64,000 nucleotides of DNA from Pseudomonadota bacterium (GTDB taxonomy: Bacteria > Pseudomonadota > Gammaproteobacteria > Steroidobacterales > Steroidobacteraceae): assembly GCA_016713725.1 (NCBI GenBank), contig JADJOO010000015.1, positions 42,474 through 106,473 on the forward strand. Direction: 5' to 3'. The notes under the pieces are model-generated. The model had not been told where the DNA came from and did not search any database. It saw nothing but the letters and a program-made list of their open reading frames with translations. This document shows positions 53,477-61,607 of the stretch, piece by piece. Each line of letters starts with the position of its first letter. Positions within the stretch are counted from its first letter, which is position 1. A program made the translations under genes and the position numbers.

Positions 53477-55636
53477 TCACGCGAGTGAGCGCGCGACTTT
53501 CAACACCTCGCTCATTCCGCGCACCGCGCGGATCACGCTCGCGAGCTGCTTGCGGTCGTGCACCATCAGTTCGAAGATCAGTGTCGACGTGTCCGTGTCG
53601 CGTTCCACGACCGAGACGCGATCGATGTTGGTCTGCGTTTGCGCGATGGCGGACGCGACCGACGCCAGCACGCCCATGCGGTTGGTGACGTCGGCGCGAA
53701 TCTCGACGTGGAAGAGGCTGTCGGTGGCCGGGGGTCCCCATGAAACGGGAATCCATTTCTCGGGTTGCTTGCGGAACGAGGCAAGGTTGCCGCAGGCCTC
53801 GCGATGGATCACCACGCCGCGGCCGGCCGAGAGGCTCGCCAGGATCGGGTCGTTCGGGATCGGGAAGCAGCAGCGCGCGTACGACACGAGCAGGCCTTCC
53901 GTGCCGGCAATGGCGAGTGGGCCGGCGATGGCATCGGCCACGCCCTCCGAATCCGCGGGCAACATCCGGCGGGCGATGAAAGGCGCGACGCGTTCGCCGA
54001 GGCCGATCTTCTCGTACAGTTCATCGGGCGTGCGCAGGCCGAGTTCGACGACGACCGCGTCCACGGACTCCGACGGAATCTTGCGCAGCGTCAGCGAGAA
54101 CTCCTCGAGCGACTGGTTGAGCAGGCGCTTGCCGAGGTCGATGGCTTCGCTGCGCTTCAGGTTCTTGAGGTACTGCCGGATCGACGCGCGCGCCTTCGCG
54201 GTGACGACGAAGTTGACCCACGCGGGGTTCGGCGTGGCGCCCTTCGCCGTGATGATCTCGACGGTCTGGCCGTTGCGCAGCGGCGTGCGCAGCGGCACCA
54301 GGCGGCGATCGACCTTGGCCGCAACGCAGCGGTTGCCGACGTCGGTGTGCACGGCGTAGGCGAAATCGACGCAAGTCGAGTTGCGTGGCAGGCGGCGGAT
54401 CTCGCCCTTCGGCGTGAATACGTACACCTTGTCCGGGAAGAGGTCGACCCTGACGCTCTCGAGGAATTCCTCGGGGTTGCCGCCCTGCTGGATCTCGACC
54501 AGCTGCTGCAGCCACTCGCGCGCGCGATCGCCCTGGATGCCGACCTGGGTGCCGCCGCCGTCCTTGTACTGCCAGTGCGCGGCGATGCCGGATTCCGCGA
54601 TGCGGTGCATCTCCGAGGTGCGGATCTGCACTTCGATCGGCGTGCCGTTCGGGCCGAACAGCGTGGTGTGCAGCGACTGGTAGCCGTTGACGCGCGGGAT
54701 CGCGATGTAGTCCTTGAACCGGCCGGGCATCGGCTTGAACACCGAGTGCACGACGCCGAGCGTGCGGTAGCAGGTGTCCGGCGTGTCGACGACGAGGCGG
54801 AACCCGTACACGTCGACGATCTCGATCAGCGAGACCTTCTTGCGCCGCATTTTCTCGTAGATGCTGTGCACGTCCTTCTCGCGCCCTTCGATCGACGCTG
54901 GAATCTGCGCCTGGTCCAGCGCTTCCTTGAGCGACGCGGCGATGCGCCCGACGAACTGCTTGTGGTTGCCCCGCGCTGACTTCACCGCGGTCTCGATGAC
55001 CTTGTAGCGCTTCGGGTACAGCGCGCGGAAGCCGAGGTCCTCGAGCTCGCGCTTGATCGAGTGCATGCCGAGCCGGTTCGCGATCGGGGCGTAGATCTCG
55101 AGCGTCTCGCGCGCGATCGTGCGGCGCTTGGCCGGCGGCATCGCGCCGAGCGTGCGCATGTTGTGGGTGCGGTCGGCGAGCTTGACCATGATCACGCGGA
55201 TGTCGCGGACCATGGCGAGCAGCATCTTGCGGAAGCTTTCCGCCTGCGCCTCGGCGCGGCTCCGGAACTGGATCTGGTCGAGCTTGCTGACGCCGTCGAC
55301 GAGCTCGGCCACGTCCTTGCCGAAGCGTGAGGTGATCTCGTCCTTGGTGTTGGGCGTGTCCTCCATGACGTCGTGGAGGATCGCGGCCATCATCGTCTGC
55401 GCGTCGAGCTTGAGGTCGGCGAGCAGGTCGGCGACGGCGACCGGGTGCGTGATGTAGGGCTCGCCCGAGCGGCGCCGCTGCCCGTCATGGGCGTGGAAGG
55501 CGAAGTCGTACGCTTCCTGGACCAGCTCGACCTGGTCGGGCGGCAGGTAGGCTTCCAGCTTCGCAATGAGCTGGTTGATGCCGATGGAGCGTCTTCCGTA
55601 AGGCAGCAGGCTGCGCAGGGAAGACGTGACGTCCAT
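53477..55636 (-). CDS. spoT: Bifunctional (p)ppGpp synthetase/hydrolase SpoT
   Basis: Stringent-response enzyme, 719 residues. HD hydrolase domain (about 40-150) with HAHDGQRRRSGEPYITHP and intact AAILHDVMEDTPNT; synthetase domain (about 230-345) with SIEGREKDVHSIYEKMRRK and DVYGFRLVVDTPDTCYRTLG; TGS (about 385-445) with VYVFTPKGEIRRLPRNSTCV; C-terminal ACT domain from about 640. The intact HD motif favours SpoT over RelA. 20 bp after rpoZ on the same strand (gmk-rpoZ-spoT). Confidence 0.96.
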   Translation of the reverse strand: MDVTSSLRSLLPYGRRSIGINQLIAKLEAYLPPDQVELVQEAYDFAFHAHDGQRRRSGEPYITHPVAVADLLADLKLDAQTMMAAILHDVMEDTPNTKDEITSRFGKDVAELVDGVSKLDQIQFRSRAEAQAESFRKMLLAMVRDIRVIMVKLADRTHNMRTLGAMPPAKRRTIARETLEIYAPIANRLGMHSIKRELEDLGFRALYPKRYKVIETAVKSARGNHKQFVGRIAASLKEALDQAQIPASIEGREKDVHSIYEKMRRKKVSLIEIVDVYGFRLVVDTPDTCYRTLGVVHSVFKPMPGRFKDYIAIPRVNGYQSLHTTLFGPNGTPIEVQIRTSEMHRIAESGIAAHWQYKDGGGTQVGIQGDRAREWLQQLVEIQQGGNPEEFLESVRVDLFPDKVYVFTPKGEIRRLPRNSTCVDFAYAVHTDVGNRCVAAKVDRRLVPLRTPLRNGQTVEIITAKGATPNPAWVNFVVTAKARASIRQYLKNLKRSEAIDLGKRLLNQSLEEFSLTLRKIPSESVDAVVVELGLRTPDELYEKIGLGERVAPFIARRMLPADSEGVADAIAGPLAIAGTEGLLVSYARCCFPIPNDPILASLSAGRGVVIHREACGNLASFRKQPEKWIPVSWGPPATDSLFHVEIRADVTNRMGVLASVASAIAQTQTNIDRVSVVERDTDTSTLIFELMVHDRKQLASVIRAVRGMSEVLKVARSLA

Positions 55637-55656
55637 GGGCGTGCAGGGGGCGGGGG

Positions 55657-55944
55657 TTAGTCTCCCAGCCCGATCTGCGGTGCGCGGAACTCACCCATGA
55701 ATTCCGGTTCCGGCATCAGCTCCGGCGGCGGAGGCGGCGGCATTTCCGGTTCTTCGAGGATTTCCACGCCCACGTGGCCGGCTGCGATCTCGCGCAGGGC
55801 TAGCACCGTCGGCTTGTCGTTCTCCCAATCGAGCGTCGCCTCGGCCCCGTTCGCCAGCTTGCGCGCGCGGCGGGAGGCCACGAGCACGAGTTCGAACAGG
55901 TTAGGGACGTTCTTCAGGCTGTCTTCGACGGTGATACGGGCCAT
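55657..55944 (-). CDS. rpoZ: RNA polymerase omega subunit
   Basis: 95 residues. MARITVEDSLKNVPNLFELV and VASRRARKLANGAEATLDW are diagnostic; the C-terminus has an acidic, Pro-rich tail (EPEMPPPPPPELMPEPEF). Assists assembly of RNA polymerase and binds ppGpp with the beta-prime subunit, fitting its pairing with spoT. The leader directly upstream contains two G-rich repeat blocks and no obvious ribosome site. Confidence 0.96.
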   Translation of the reverse strand: MARITVEDSLKNVPNLFELVLVASRRARKLANGAEATLDWENDKPTVLALREIAAGHVGVEILEEPEMPPPPPPELMPEPEFMGEFRAPQIGLGD

Positions 55945-55990
55945 TTTTAGCTGGGAAACGGTTAGGGGAAAGGGGCGAAAGCTTAACAGG

Positions 55991-56029
55991 AGGAAGGGGA
56001 TAGGGGATAGGGGTTAGGGGTTAGTCGGA
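55991..56029 (+). repeat. G-rich dispersed repeat upstream of rpoZ (copy 4)
   Basis: AGGAAGGGGATAGGGGATAG, then GGGGTTA twice, closing GTTAGTCGGA. Nearly the same as the block at bioD, and in the same orientation relative to the downstream minus-strand gene. A decayed unit (GGTTAGGGGAAAGGGG) lies at about 55960-55975. Confidence 0.85.
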
Positions 56030-56069
56030 CCCAGAAACGCCGCCTGCTAAGCGGCCTACTGCGCAGTCG

Positions 56070-56702
56070 TCAGGCCGTGAGGCTGGCCACAAGCTCGGCC
56101 AGCCCCTCCCGCCCCCGTCGCGAGACATCGCCCCGGCCACGGACGATCCCGTGCAGTTCACGCAGTGTCCGCTCGAAGTCGTCGTTGACCACGACAAAGT
56201 CAAAGTCGGTCCAGTGCGCGATGTCGGACGCGGCGTCCCGCAGCCGGCGCTGGATCACGTCCTCCGCGTCGGTGCCGCGGCCGCGCAGCCGACGTTCGAG
56301 CTCAGCGCGCGAAGGCGGCAGGATGAAGATGGAACGGCACTCGGGCAGCGCGCGGCGGACCTGCTGCGCGCCCTGCCAGTCGATCTCGAGGACCAGGTCC
56401 TGCCCTGCGGCGAGCGACTCCTCCACCTGGGCACGGGCCGTGCCGTAGTAATTGTCGAAAACCTGGGCGTGCTCCAGAAACTCGCCGCGCCGGACCATCG
56501 CCTTGAACTCGTCCTTCGAGACAAAGAAGTAGTCGCGACCATGCGCCTCGGTCGGTCGCCGTGGCCGCGTCGTGTAGGAGATGGAGAAACGCAGGCCGGG
56601 TTCATGCTCCATCAACCCGCGCACCAGCGAGGTCTTGCCGGCGCCGGAGGGAGCGGCGACGACGAAGAGACGGCCGCGGCGGGCGACGGGCTGCGAGGTC
56701 AT
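56070..56702 (-). CDS. gmk: Guanylate kinase
   Basis: Converts GMP to GDP. 210 residues from ATG 56700-56702 (MTSQPVARRGRLFVV); a longer frame upstream is GC-rich and not family-like. P-loop APSGAGKTSLVRGL, SISYTTRPRRPTEAHGRDYF (GMP-binding), FLEHAQVFDNYYGT, and EIDWQGAQQVRR. First gene of gmk-rpoZ-spoT; the gap to rpoZ holds G-rich repeats. Confidence 0.96.
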   Translation of the reverse strand: MTSQPVARRGRLFVVAAPSGAGKTSLVRGLMEHEPGLRFSISYTTRPRRPTEAHGRDYFFVSKDEFKAMVRRGEFLEHAQVFDNYYGTARAQVEESLAAGQDLVLEIDWQGAQQVRRALPECRSIFILPPSRAELERRLRGRGTDAEDVIQRRLRDAASDIAHWTDFDFVVVNDDFERTLRELHGIVRGRGDVSRRGREGLAELVASLTA

Positions 56703-56886
56703 GCCGGATTGTAGCGTTCTGGTGCCCGGGCTGCGGCGCACTCGCGAGACCGAATCGCGAAGTTCGTTTCGCGGCCGGTGCACCGGTATGGACAACAATC
56801 CGTCCACGACAGCGGGGCAAGCCCAATCCACCGTTGCAAGCGATGCTTCAGCGTCGGAAATCCATTGGCACTCCCGCTCATCTTCG

Positions 56887-57336
56887 CTACGAGTCGCTTA
56901 GTGGCAATCCCACCACCCGCCGCAACGCATCGCGCAGCACGAGCACCTCGACGCCAGCGAGCCGTGTGCGGAAGTGTCGACCGAAAGCGCGCCGATCACC
57001 CGTGACCAGCACGTCAGCGTGACACTGGATCGCGGCCGCCAGAATCGGCACGTCGGCTGGGTCCGAGATCGCAGCAACAGTGGCCTGCTCGAGCGCAGTC
57101 GCTCGCGCCTCTGCAACGAGCATCACATCCGCCGGAACCTCATTGAACGCCCGCAGTGCATCAGCCGGGCCTTTCGCCGCAAGATTTCGGCGAGCTTCTT
57201 CAATCGCGTAGCCGGACGCTACCAGCCCGCATCGCCCACTGCGCGCAAGCGCGAACAGGTCGTGCACCGGACTGCTGCTTGAATAGCCGCCCAGGAACAG
57301 GACGTTCGCGTCGAGGAATAACCTCAACACCGACAT
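56887..57336 (-). CDS. PIN domain toxin (VapC-like)
   Basis: 149 residues, predicted RNase of a type II toxin-antitoxin pair. Acidic active-site residues appear as LFLDANVLF (first Asp), the Glu in YAIEEARRN, SDPADVPILAAA and DVLVTGD. The start codon overlaps the antitoxin stop by one base (TGATG). RNA target unknown. Confidence 0.85.
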   Translation of the reverse strand: MSVLRLFLDANVLFLGGYSSSSPVHDLFALARSGRCGLVASGYAIEEARRNLAAKGPADALRAFNEVPADVMLVAEARATALEQATVAAISDPADVPILAAAIQCHADVLVTGDRRAFGRHFRTRLAGVEVLVLRDALRRVVGLPLSDS

Positions 57337-57587
57337 CAGCCGCCCGCGTGGGCGAGGGCCTTACGCACCGCATCGCGCGTGATCTCGTCGACTGCCGACT
57401 CGCCCTCAAACTCCACGATACGTTTCGGCGTGTACATCTCGATCGGCAGAACGGCCGCTGGACGCAGCCGAATGACGCCGTCGTCGGTGACGTCGAGCAA
57501 CAGTGTTTCGTTGCCCAAGTGCAGCCGCTTCATGACCGCCCTGGGCAGCGACAATTGGCCATTTCGCCCCAGCTTCACCGTATCCAT
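57336..57587 (-). CDS. AbrB/MazE-like antitoxin
   Basis: 83 residues from ATG 57585-57587, with GGAGAG six bases upstream as ribosome site. Swapped-hairpin AbrB DNA-binding domain at the N-terminus (TVKLGRNGQLSLPRAVMKRL), acidic C-terminal tail for toxin binding. Pairs with the PIN toxin. A perfect palindrome lies 28 bp upstream. Confidence 0.85.
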   Translation of the reverse strand: MDTVKLGRNGQLSLPRAVMKRLHLGNETLLLDVTDDGVIRLRPAAVLPIEMYTPKRIVEFEGESAVDEITRDAVRKALAHAGG

Positions 57588-57614
57588 AATTCTCTCCGGA
57601 ATCCGAGTTCCCGG

Positions 57615-57626
57615 AATTCTAGAATT
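57615..57626. promoter_or_regulatory. Palindrome upstream of the MazE-like antitoxin, candidate operator
   Basis: AATTCTAGAATT is a perfect 12-bp palindrome, centred 33 bp before the antitoxin ATG. Antitoxins usually repress their own operon through such sites. Possible partner half-sites GGAATCC and CCGGAATT lie just before it. Confidence 0.5.
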
Positions 57627-57786
57627 TATGCACGCGATAATCAATGAACCGGCGGACCATCGCCTCTTGCCAACCCCAGCACGAACGCTCAAAGCGGCAG
57701 AGTACAAAAGCCGACAAAAAAAGACCGATAAAGTGGCCATGCCCGCCGAGGACGGTTGCGCCGCGCCAGGCCCGTAAGTATTCTTT

Positions 57787-57801
57787 TAATCAAATTGATT
57801 A
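57787..57801. promoter_or_regulatory. Inverted repeat upstream of the ParD-like antitoxin, candidate operator
   Basis: TAATCA and TGATTA flank three bases (AAT). The end is 15 bp before the ATG of the ribbon-helix-helix antitoxin, a normal place for autorepression by such proteins. Confidence 0.5.
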
Positions 57802-57816
57802 GAAGTGACTGAAAGC

Positions 57817-58089
57817 ATGACAACCCGAGTCGTGACAGCGCATCTGCCGAAGGAACTGGCCGAAAAACTGGATAGGTTGGCGGATCAGCTCGACCGCCCA
57901 CGCGGGTGGCTGGTCAAGGAAGCGGTTGAGGCGTACGTCGGCCTGGCCGAAGAGCGGCGTCGCGAAACACTCGCCGCGCTCGAGGAAGTGGATTCCGGTC
58001 GCATCGTGGAGCACGCCGAGGTGGAGGCATGGGCGGCCGGCCTTGGCCGAGTGAAGCAGCCCAAGCCCCGCACCAAGCGCGCGGGTTGA
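57817..58089 (+). CDS. Ribbon-helix-helix antitoxin (ParD/CopG-like)
   Basis: 90 residues from ATG 57817; GTG at 57805 is an alternative. The N-terminal RHH fold reads TRVVTAHLPKELAEKLDRLA and DRPRGWLVKEAVEAYV. The C-terminus is acidic, then basic (KQPKPRTKRAG). The ParE-like toxin gene starts 4 bp after its stop. Divergent from the MazE/PIN pair. Confidence 0.88.
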   Translation: MTTRVVTAHLPKELAEKLDRLADQLDRPRGWLVKEAVEAYVGLAEERRRETLAALEEVDSGRIVEHAEVEAWAAGLGRVKQPKPRTKRAG

Positions 58090-58093
58090 AGGC

Positions 58094-58372
58094 GTGGCGC
58101 TGCGTTGGGCGCAGGCGGCCTATGCCGATCTGCGGCGGATCCACGAGTTCCTGGAGCCCGTCAATTCGGTGGTAGCCGTGCGCGTCGTGCGTGCGGTTAC
58201 AAGCAGGGTGCGACGCATCCCTGCACAACCGCGGCTGGGCGAGAAGCTCACCGGCTTCGAGAATCGCGAGGTGCGCCGCGTACTCGTTCAGCGATACGAA
58301 GTGCGATACGAAATCGCCGGGTCCGACATCTATGTCCTGCGGGTGTTCCACACCCCTGAGGATCGTCCGTAA
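58094..58372 (+). CDS. RelE/ParE family toxin
   Basis: 92 residues starting at GTG 58094. ALRWAQAAYADLRRIHEFLE, RVRRIPAQPRLGEKLTGFEN and the late YEVRYEIAGSDIYVLRVFHT are typical of ParE. It may target gyrase or mRNA; ParE-like pairs with RHH antitoxins favour gyrase. Follows its antitoxin by 4 bp. The next 160 bp hold no gene. Confidence 0.9.
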   Translation: MALRWAQAAYADLRRIHEFLEPVNSVVAVRVVRAVTSRVRRIPAQPRLGEKLTGFENREVRRVLVQRYEVRYEIAGSDIYVLRVFHTPEDRP

Positions 58373-58534
58373 GACAAGAATCGAGCGCTGCAAATGCGAC
58401 CGGTTCTCCACTGGCCAGACGCACGCCCTGCACAAGCCGGTGCAAAGGGCCCCACTCTTATATACATAAGCCCTGCAGCGGTTGTGGCCCGGCGGCGATC
58501 AGCGGCCTGAGGTCAGCCTGAACGTCGGTCAAGG

Positions 58535-58557
58535 AACCCCGCTTCGGCGGGGTTTCT
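58535..58557. terminator. Terminator hairpin downstream of the Fic gene; direct repeat with 60383-60405
   Basis: Arms AACCCCGC and GCGGGGTT close a TTCG tetraloop, followed by TTCTCTTT. It could end the Fic gene (minus strand) and the ParDE transcript. The same 23 bases occur upstream of Fic. Confidence 0.8.
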
Positions 58558-58569
58558 CTTTGGGTGCGC

Positions 58570-60146
58570 TCACGGTCGATCGGCTTCGCCGGTTGCATGA
58601 ACCGGGACCGCGATGCCGCGCGCCGATTCTTCGAGCCGATCCGCCAAGTAACGAGTGAACGGCACGATGTCGTGGTGCACGCTCGCCCGTTCGAGCGCCG
58701 ACATGTAGGCCGCGCGCGTCTGCACCGTCACCAGCGTCCAGCGCCAGCCGCCCGCTGCCACCATCAGGTTCATCAGGAAGCGTCCCACGCGGCCATTGCC
58801 GTCGAAGTACGGGTGTGCGTAGACGAAAAAGAAGTGGCCGAGCACCACCCGCACCGCCGGCTTGGGTTCGGCGCCGAGCAGTGCGAAGAACTCTGGCAGC
58901 ATGTCGCGCACCGCCTCGTGCGGCGGCGGTACGTGAAGCGAGCGGCGGATGTACACCGGACCGTTGCGGTAGCCGGCGAGGTCGCCCGGATTGAGACTGC
59001 CCGCCACTGCCCAAGGCCCGAACAGTTCCTGGTACCACGACTGGTGATCACGATCGGCGATCTCGCCGGCGTTGGCGCCCTCGAGTACGCGCTCGATGGA
59101 GGCGGCCACGCGTTGGAACGACTGCCAGTAGCCGCGGGCGGCAAGGGCGTTGCGGTTGCGCCGATCCTCCACGTTGCGCTCCGGGTTCCAGTCGCCCGTG
59201 CGCACGCGCTCGATGAGCGCATCGCTTACCTGGTAACCCTCGATTGACAGCGAGTGATAGGCGTCGGCCTTGTAGGCGTCCTGCACGGCCTGCAGGTAGC
59301 TCGCCTTGTCCGGACGGGCGAGCGGCGCCGGGAAATGCTCGAGTACCTGCGTGCGCAGGGCCTGCCATTGCATCTGCAGGCGCGAGACATACGGCGACAC
59401 CGGCCGGCCGACAAACTGCAGCGCGGAGGGCGTCGCAAACGGGTCTTCCTTGCGCACGGTGAAGCCGGCACTGCGACCCGCGTCGCGGATGCGCTCGGCT
59501 ATCTCGGCACGGCCGATGCTGCGAAAGGCCCCAGCGAGCCACCCGGCCGCCGCGCTTTTGCCGTCATCGAGCACATGGCGCACCAGGTCCGTGGCGTCCG
59601 GCAGCATGGCGAGGGCGGCGCGCATCTCGATGGGTTTGTCGAGGAAAGTTCCCCGCGGACAGTGCACTAGTGCGGCACTCAAGGTGTATATCCGCAGCCC
59701 CTCGAGCTGCGTGCGCTGTGAGACCTCGGGCAGCTTTAGGCGACTGTCGAACACCGACGTGCCGTGCGGCCAAGGGGTTGGCTTGTTACTGCCGGTCGCG
59801 GCGCGCACCAGTAACTGCGGCGGCGGCGAGCGCTCGCCAACGTGCAGCAGCAGCGACTGCTCGGCACCGAGGCACCAGCGCTCACCGAAGCGGTGCTCGA
59901 GGTACTGGGCGGCGAACGGCCAGTAGGCGGCGTACCAGGCGGTGGACTCGCCCGGGGTTTCCTCGGGACGCGTGGGGATGTACCAGCCCTTGAAGACTTC
60001 GCGCAGGAAGCCGTTGCGCAAGCGCGCTCGCGATGCACGCGCGAGATCTGCCGGGTGCGCACCGCGACCACGCCCTGACGTTGCAGTGGCTTCAGCTGTT
60101 TGAGGGAGGTGGCAAGGCGTTCGGCGTGCGTGGGCACGAGGGTCAC
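58570..60146 (-). pseudogene. Fic family AMPylase-like protein with regulatory N-terminal region, frame broken
   Basis: Fic enzymes modify proteins with AMP or related groups. The Fic motif HPYFDGNGRVGR is complete, and an inhibitory motif SLSIEG (SxxxEG) precedes it, so it is a self-inhibited class with the helix before the Fic core. Start GTG 60144-60146 (TLVPTHAERLATSLKQLKPL). After RTRQISRVHRER two extra bases in a GCGCGC run (about 60021-60028) shift the frame; restored it reads LRNGFLREVFKGWYIPTRPE. That N-terminal region resembles AbiEi-type regulatory domains (winged helix, then GWYI), an uncertain link. A gene-sized unit with its own promoter and terminators. Confidence 0.82.
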
Positions 60147-60184
60147 CCAAAAGGTGAGTCGAAGTCAGGGTATTACGTTGTGTG

Positions 60185-60226
60185 AAGTATAGGTTATCGT
60201 GCCGAGAAAAGTATAGGTTATCGTGC
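60185..60226 (-). promoter_or_regulatory. Tandem 18-bp repeats with -10-like boxes upstream of the Fic gene
   Basis: On the minus strand GCACGATAACCTATACTT occurs twice (60209-60226 and 60185-60202) with a 24-bp period. Each copy holds TATACT, a good -10 box. Two spaced copies 40-80 bp before the Fic start suggest a promoter with repeated operator sites, perhaps bound by the Fic protein's own N-terminal domain. Confidence 0.55.
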
Positions 60227-60382
60227 TGTACGATTATCAGGGTATTGCGCATTATCCTCGCCATCCGGAGCCTTTGGCGGGTTCTAAAAGGGTTGGTTAC
60301 GCGCGGAAACCGCGTCGTTCCAGGCCCTATTCCATCAGATCCGTTCTGGACTTTCGAAGGCGCCCACACGACCTGGTGACAA
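60227..60382. other. Intergenic stretch with no recognised gene
   Basis: About 155 bases upstream of the Fic promoter repeats. I see no open frame with protein-like content and no tRNA. Confidence 0.4.
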
Positions 60383-60405
60383 AACCCCGCTTCGGCGGGG
60401 TTTCT
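60383..60405. terminator. Terminator hairpin between dodecin and Fic regions; direct repeat with 58535-58557
   Basis: AACCCCGC, TTCG, GCGGGGTT, then TTCT: identical over 23 bases to the hairpin at 58535-58557. It probably ends the dodecin transcript (minus strand, 50 bp upstream). Confidence 0.75.
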
Positions 60406-60453
60406 ATACCTGCGTCCACGGGGATGTAACCCCTGAGTCGTCGGCGTAACGCT

Positions 60454-60663
60454 CTACTTTTTGTTGTCGAGCACGAACGTGAGTCTGAGTCGCACTTTGT
60501 ACTCAACGATCTTGCCGGACTTCACCACAACTTCTTGATCGGCGACCCAGGCGCCGCTGATGTCGCGGATGGTCTTGCTCGCGCGCTTGATGCCATCGGC
60601 AACGGCATCCTCAAAGCTCGTCTTTGAGGTCGAGGTGATTTCAGAGATTTTGGCAACAGACAT
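60454..60663 (-). CDS. Dodecin family flavin-binding protein
   Basis: 69 residues, the usual dodecin size. MSVAKISEITSTSKTSFEDA, GIKRASKTIRDISGAWVADQ and VEYKVRLRLTFVLDN fit the beta-alpha-beta-beta fold of this dodecameric protein that stores flavins. The Trp in GAWV stacks on the flavin. Stands alone on the minus strand. Confidence 0.93.
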   Translation of the reverse strand: MSVAKISEITSTSKTSFEDAVADGIKRASKTIRDISGAWVADQEVVVKSGKIVEYKVRLRLTFVLDNKK

Positions 60664-60782
60664 GGTGTTTCCCTCTTGCGCCGAGTGGACGCTCGATCCG
60701 GCGTGCGCCGGAGTCGCGTGTCCACTCGATGGTTCCTGTTCAGTCGTCAGATCGCCGTCCCGTGGGGACTGCCTTTCTCGAC

Positions 60783-61315
60783 CTACTTCCCGTCGCGATC
60801 AGAGTCACCAGGCGTCGCGCGTTCAACGAAGTCGCTGGCGTGCTGCCAGGCATCACGGGTGGCGTGCTTCGCGTTCTCCCACGTCAACTTGGACGTGTCT
60901 TTGGCGCGGTCCCAATCGCGCATCAATTCGGGTTCCGCCTGTTCCGAACGAGCGGCCCCTCGTGGCGCCCGTACGCGTCGACACCGTAGCGGTAGGCAGG
61001 ACCATACTCGTCAAAGTTTGCCCCTCGGGTCACGTAGGGCCGACTCGAATAGTTCTGGCGCCAGTACGCTTCCTCGACGGTGGGGTCGATTGATTTGGCA
61101 ATCGTGTTGCCAGCGACGCCGCCGGCCACGGCGCCTGCCACCGCACCAATCACCGTGCCCACCGGGCCCGCCACCGTTCCGGCCAGTGCACCTGCGGCCG
61201 CGCCACCTGCCGCCGCGCCGAGCCCCGTTCCAACTGGATGCGCGCCGAGTGCGCCCGGGGTCGGAGGTGGATTCGCCGCCTTGTTCCGTTCGCGTTCCAG
61301 GGTGCTGCTAGTCAT
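60783..61315 (-). pseudogene. Glycine-zipper protein, frame broken by two bases
   Basis: Start ATG 61313-61315, with GGAG seven bases before. The first part has a long Gly/Ala zipper (GTGLGAAAGGAAAGALAG, about 28-75), able to insert in membranes, then EEAYWRQNYSSRPYVTRGAN. After GRHEG two extra C/G bases (about 60944-60945 and 60956-60959) break the frame. Removing both restores RSFEQAEPELMRDWDRAKDT, then SKLTWENAKHATRDAWQHAS, ending SDRDGK at 60783. Function unknown; family members often follow stress genes. Confidence 0.7.
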
Positions 61316-61327
61316 TTTCGTCTCCAA

Positions 61328-61607
61328 TGAATGTTCCGAGCAATCGCATCATCATCGACCGTGAATCACTCCTCGCCGCCATGATCCAACGCGATGAACG
61401 TAGTATCGGAGGCTGTCCTCCGCGTGTCGGTGCGGTGGGAAACACAGGCGTGTGACTGCCGAGGTGTGCGTTCGCCGATCAGCTGGCTGGCGAAGGGCAT
61501 CGGTGCGTTCTACATATTGTCCCGACCGCGGACGCGGCGTATCGAATCGAAAGAGTGCATGATCCAAGGCTGAGGATGCGACAGCGATCTGTTGCGGAGG
61601 CTCGCCC
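61328..61607. other. Intergenic region before the NfeD gene
   Basis: About 280 bases between divergent genes, presumably with both promoters. A minus-strand frame here has no ribosome site and no protein-like composition, so I do not call it. Confidence 0.4.

Noticed and set aside
58373..58534. tRNA or small RNA gene between ParE and the terminator
   Set aside because: I could not fold a cloverleaf or find promoter plus terminator specific to it.
58535..60405. Attachment sites of an integrated element at a tRNA
   Set aside because: No tRNA, integrase or phage gene is visible; the repeats are simple terminators, so only the cassette idea is kept.
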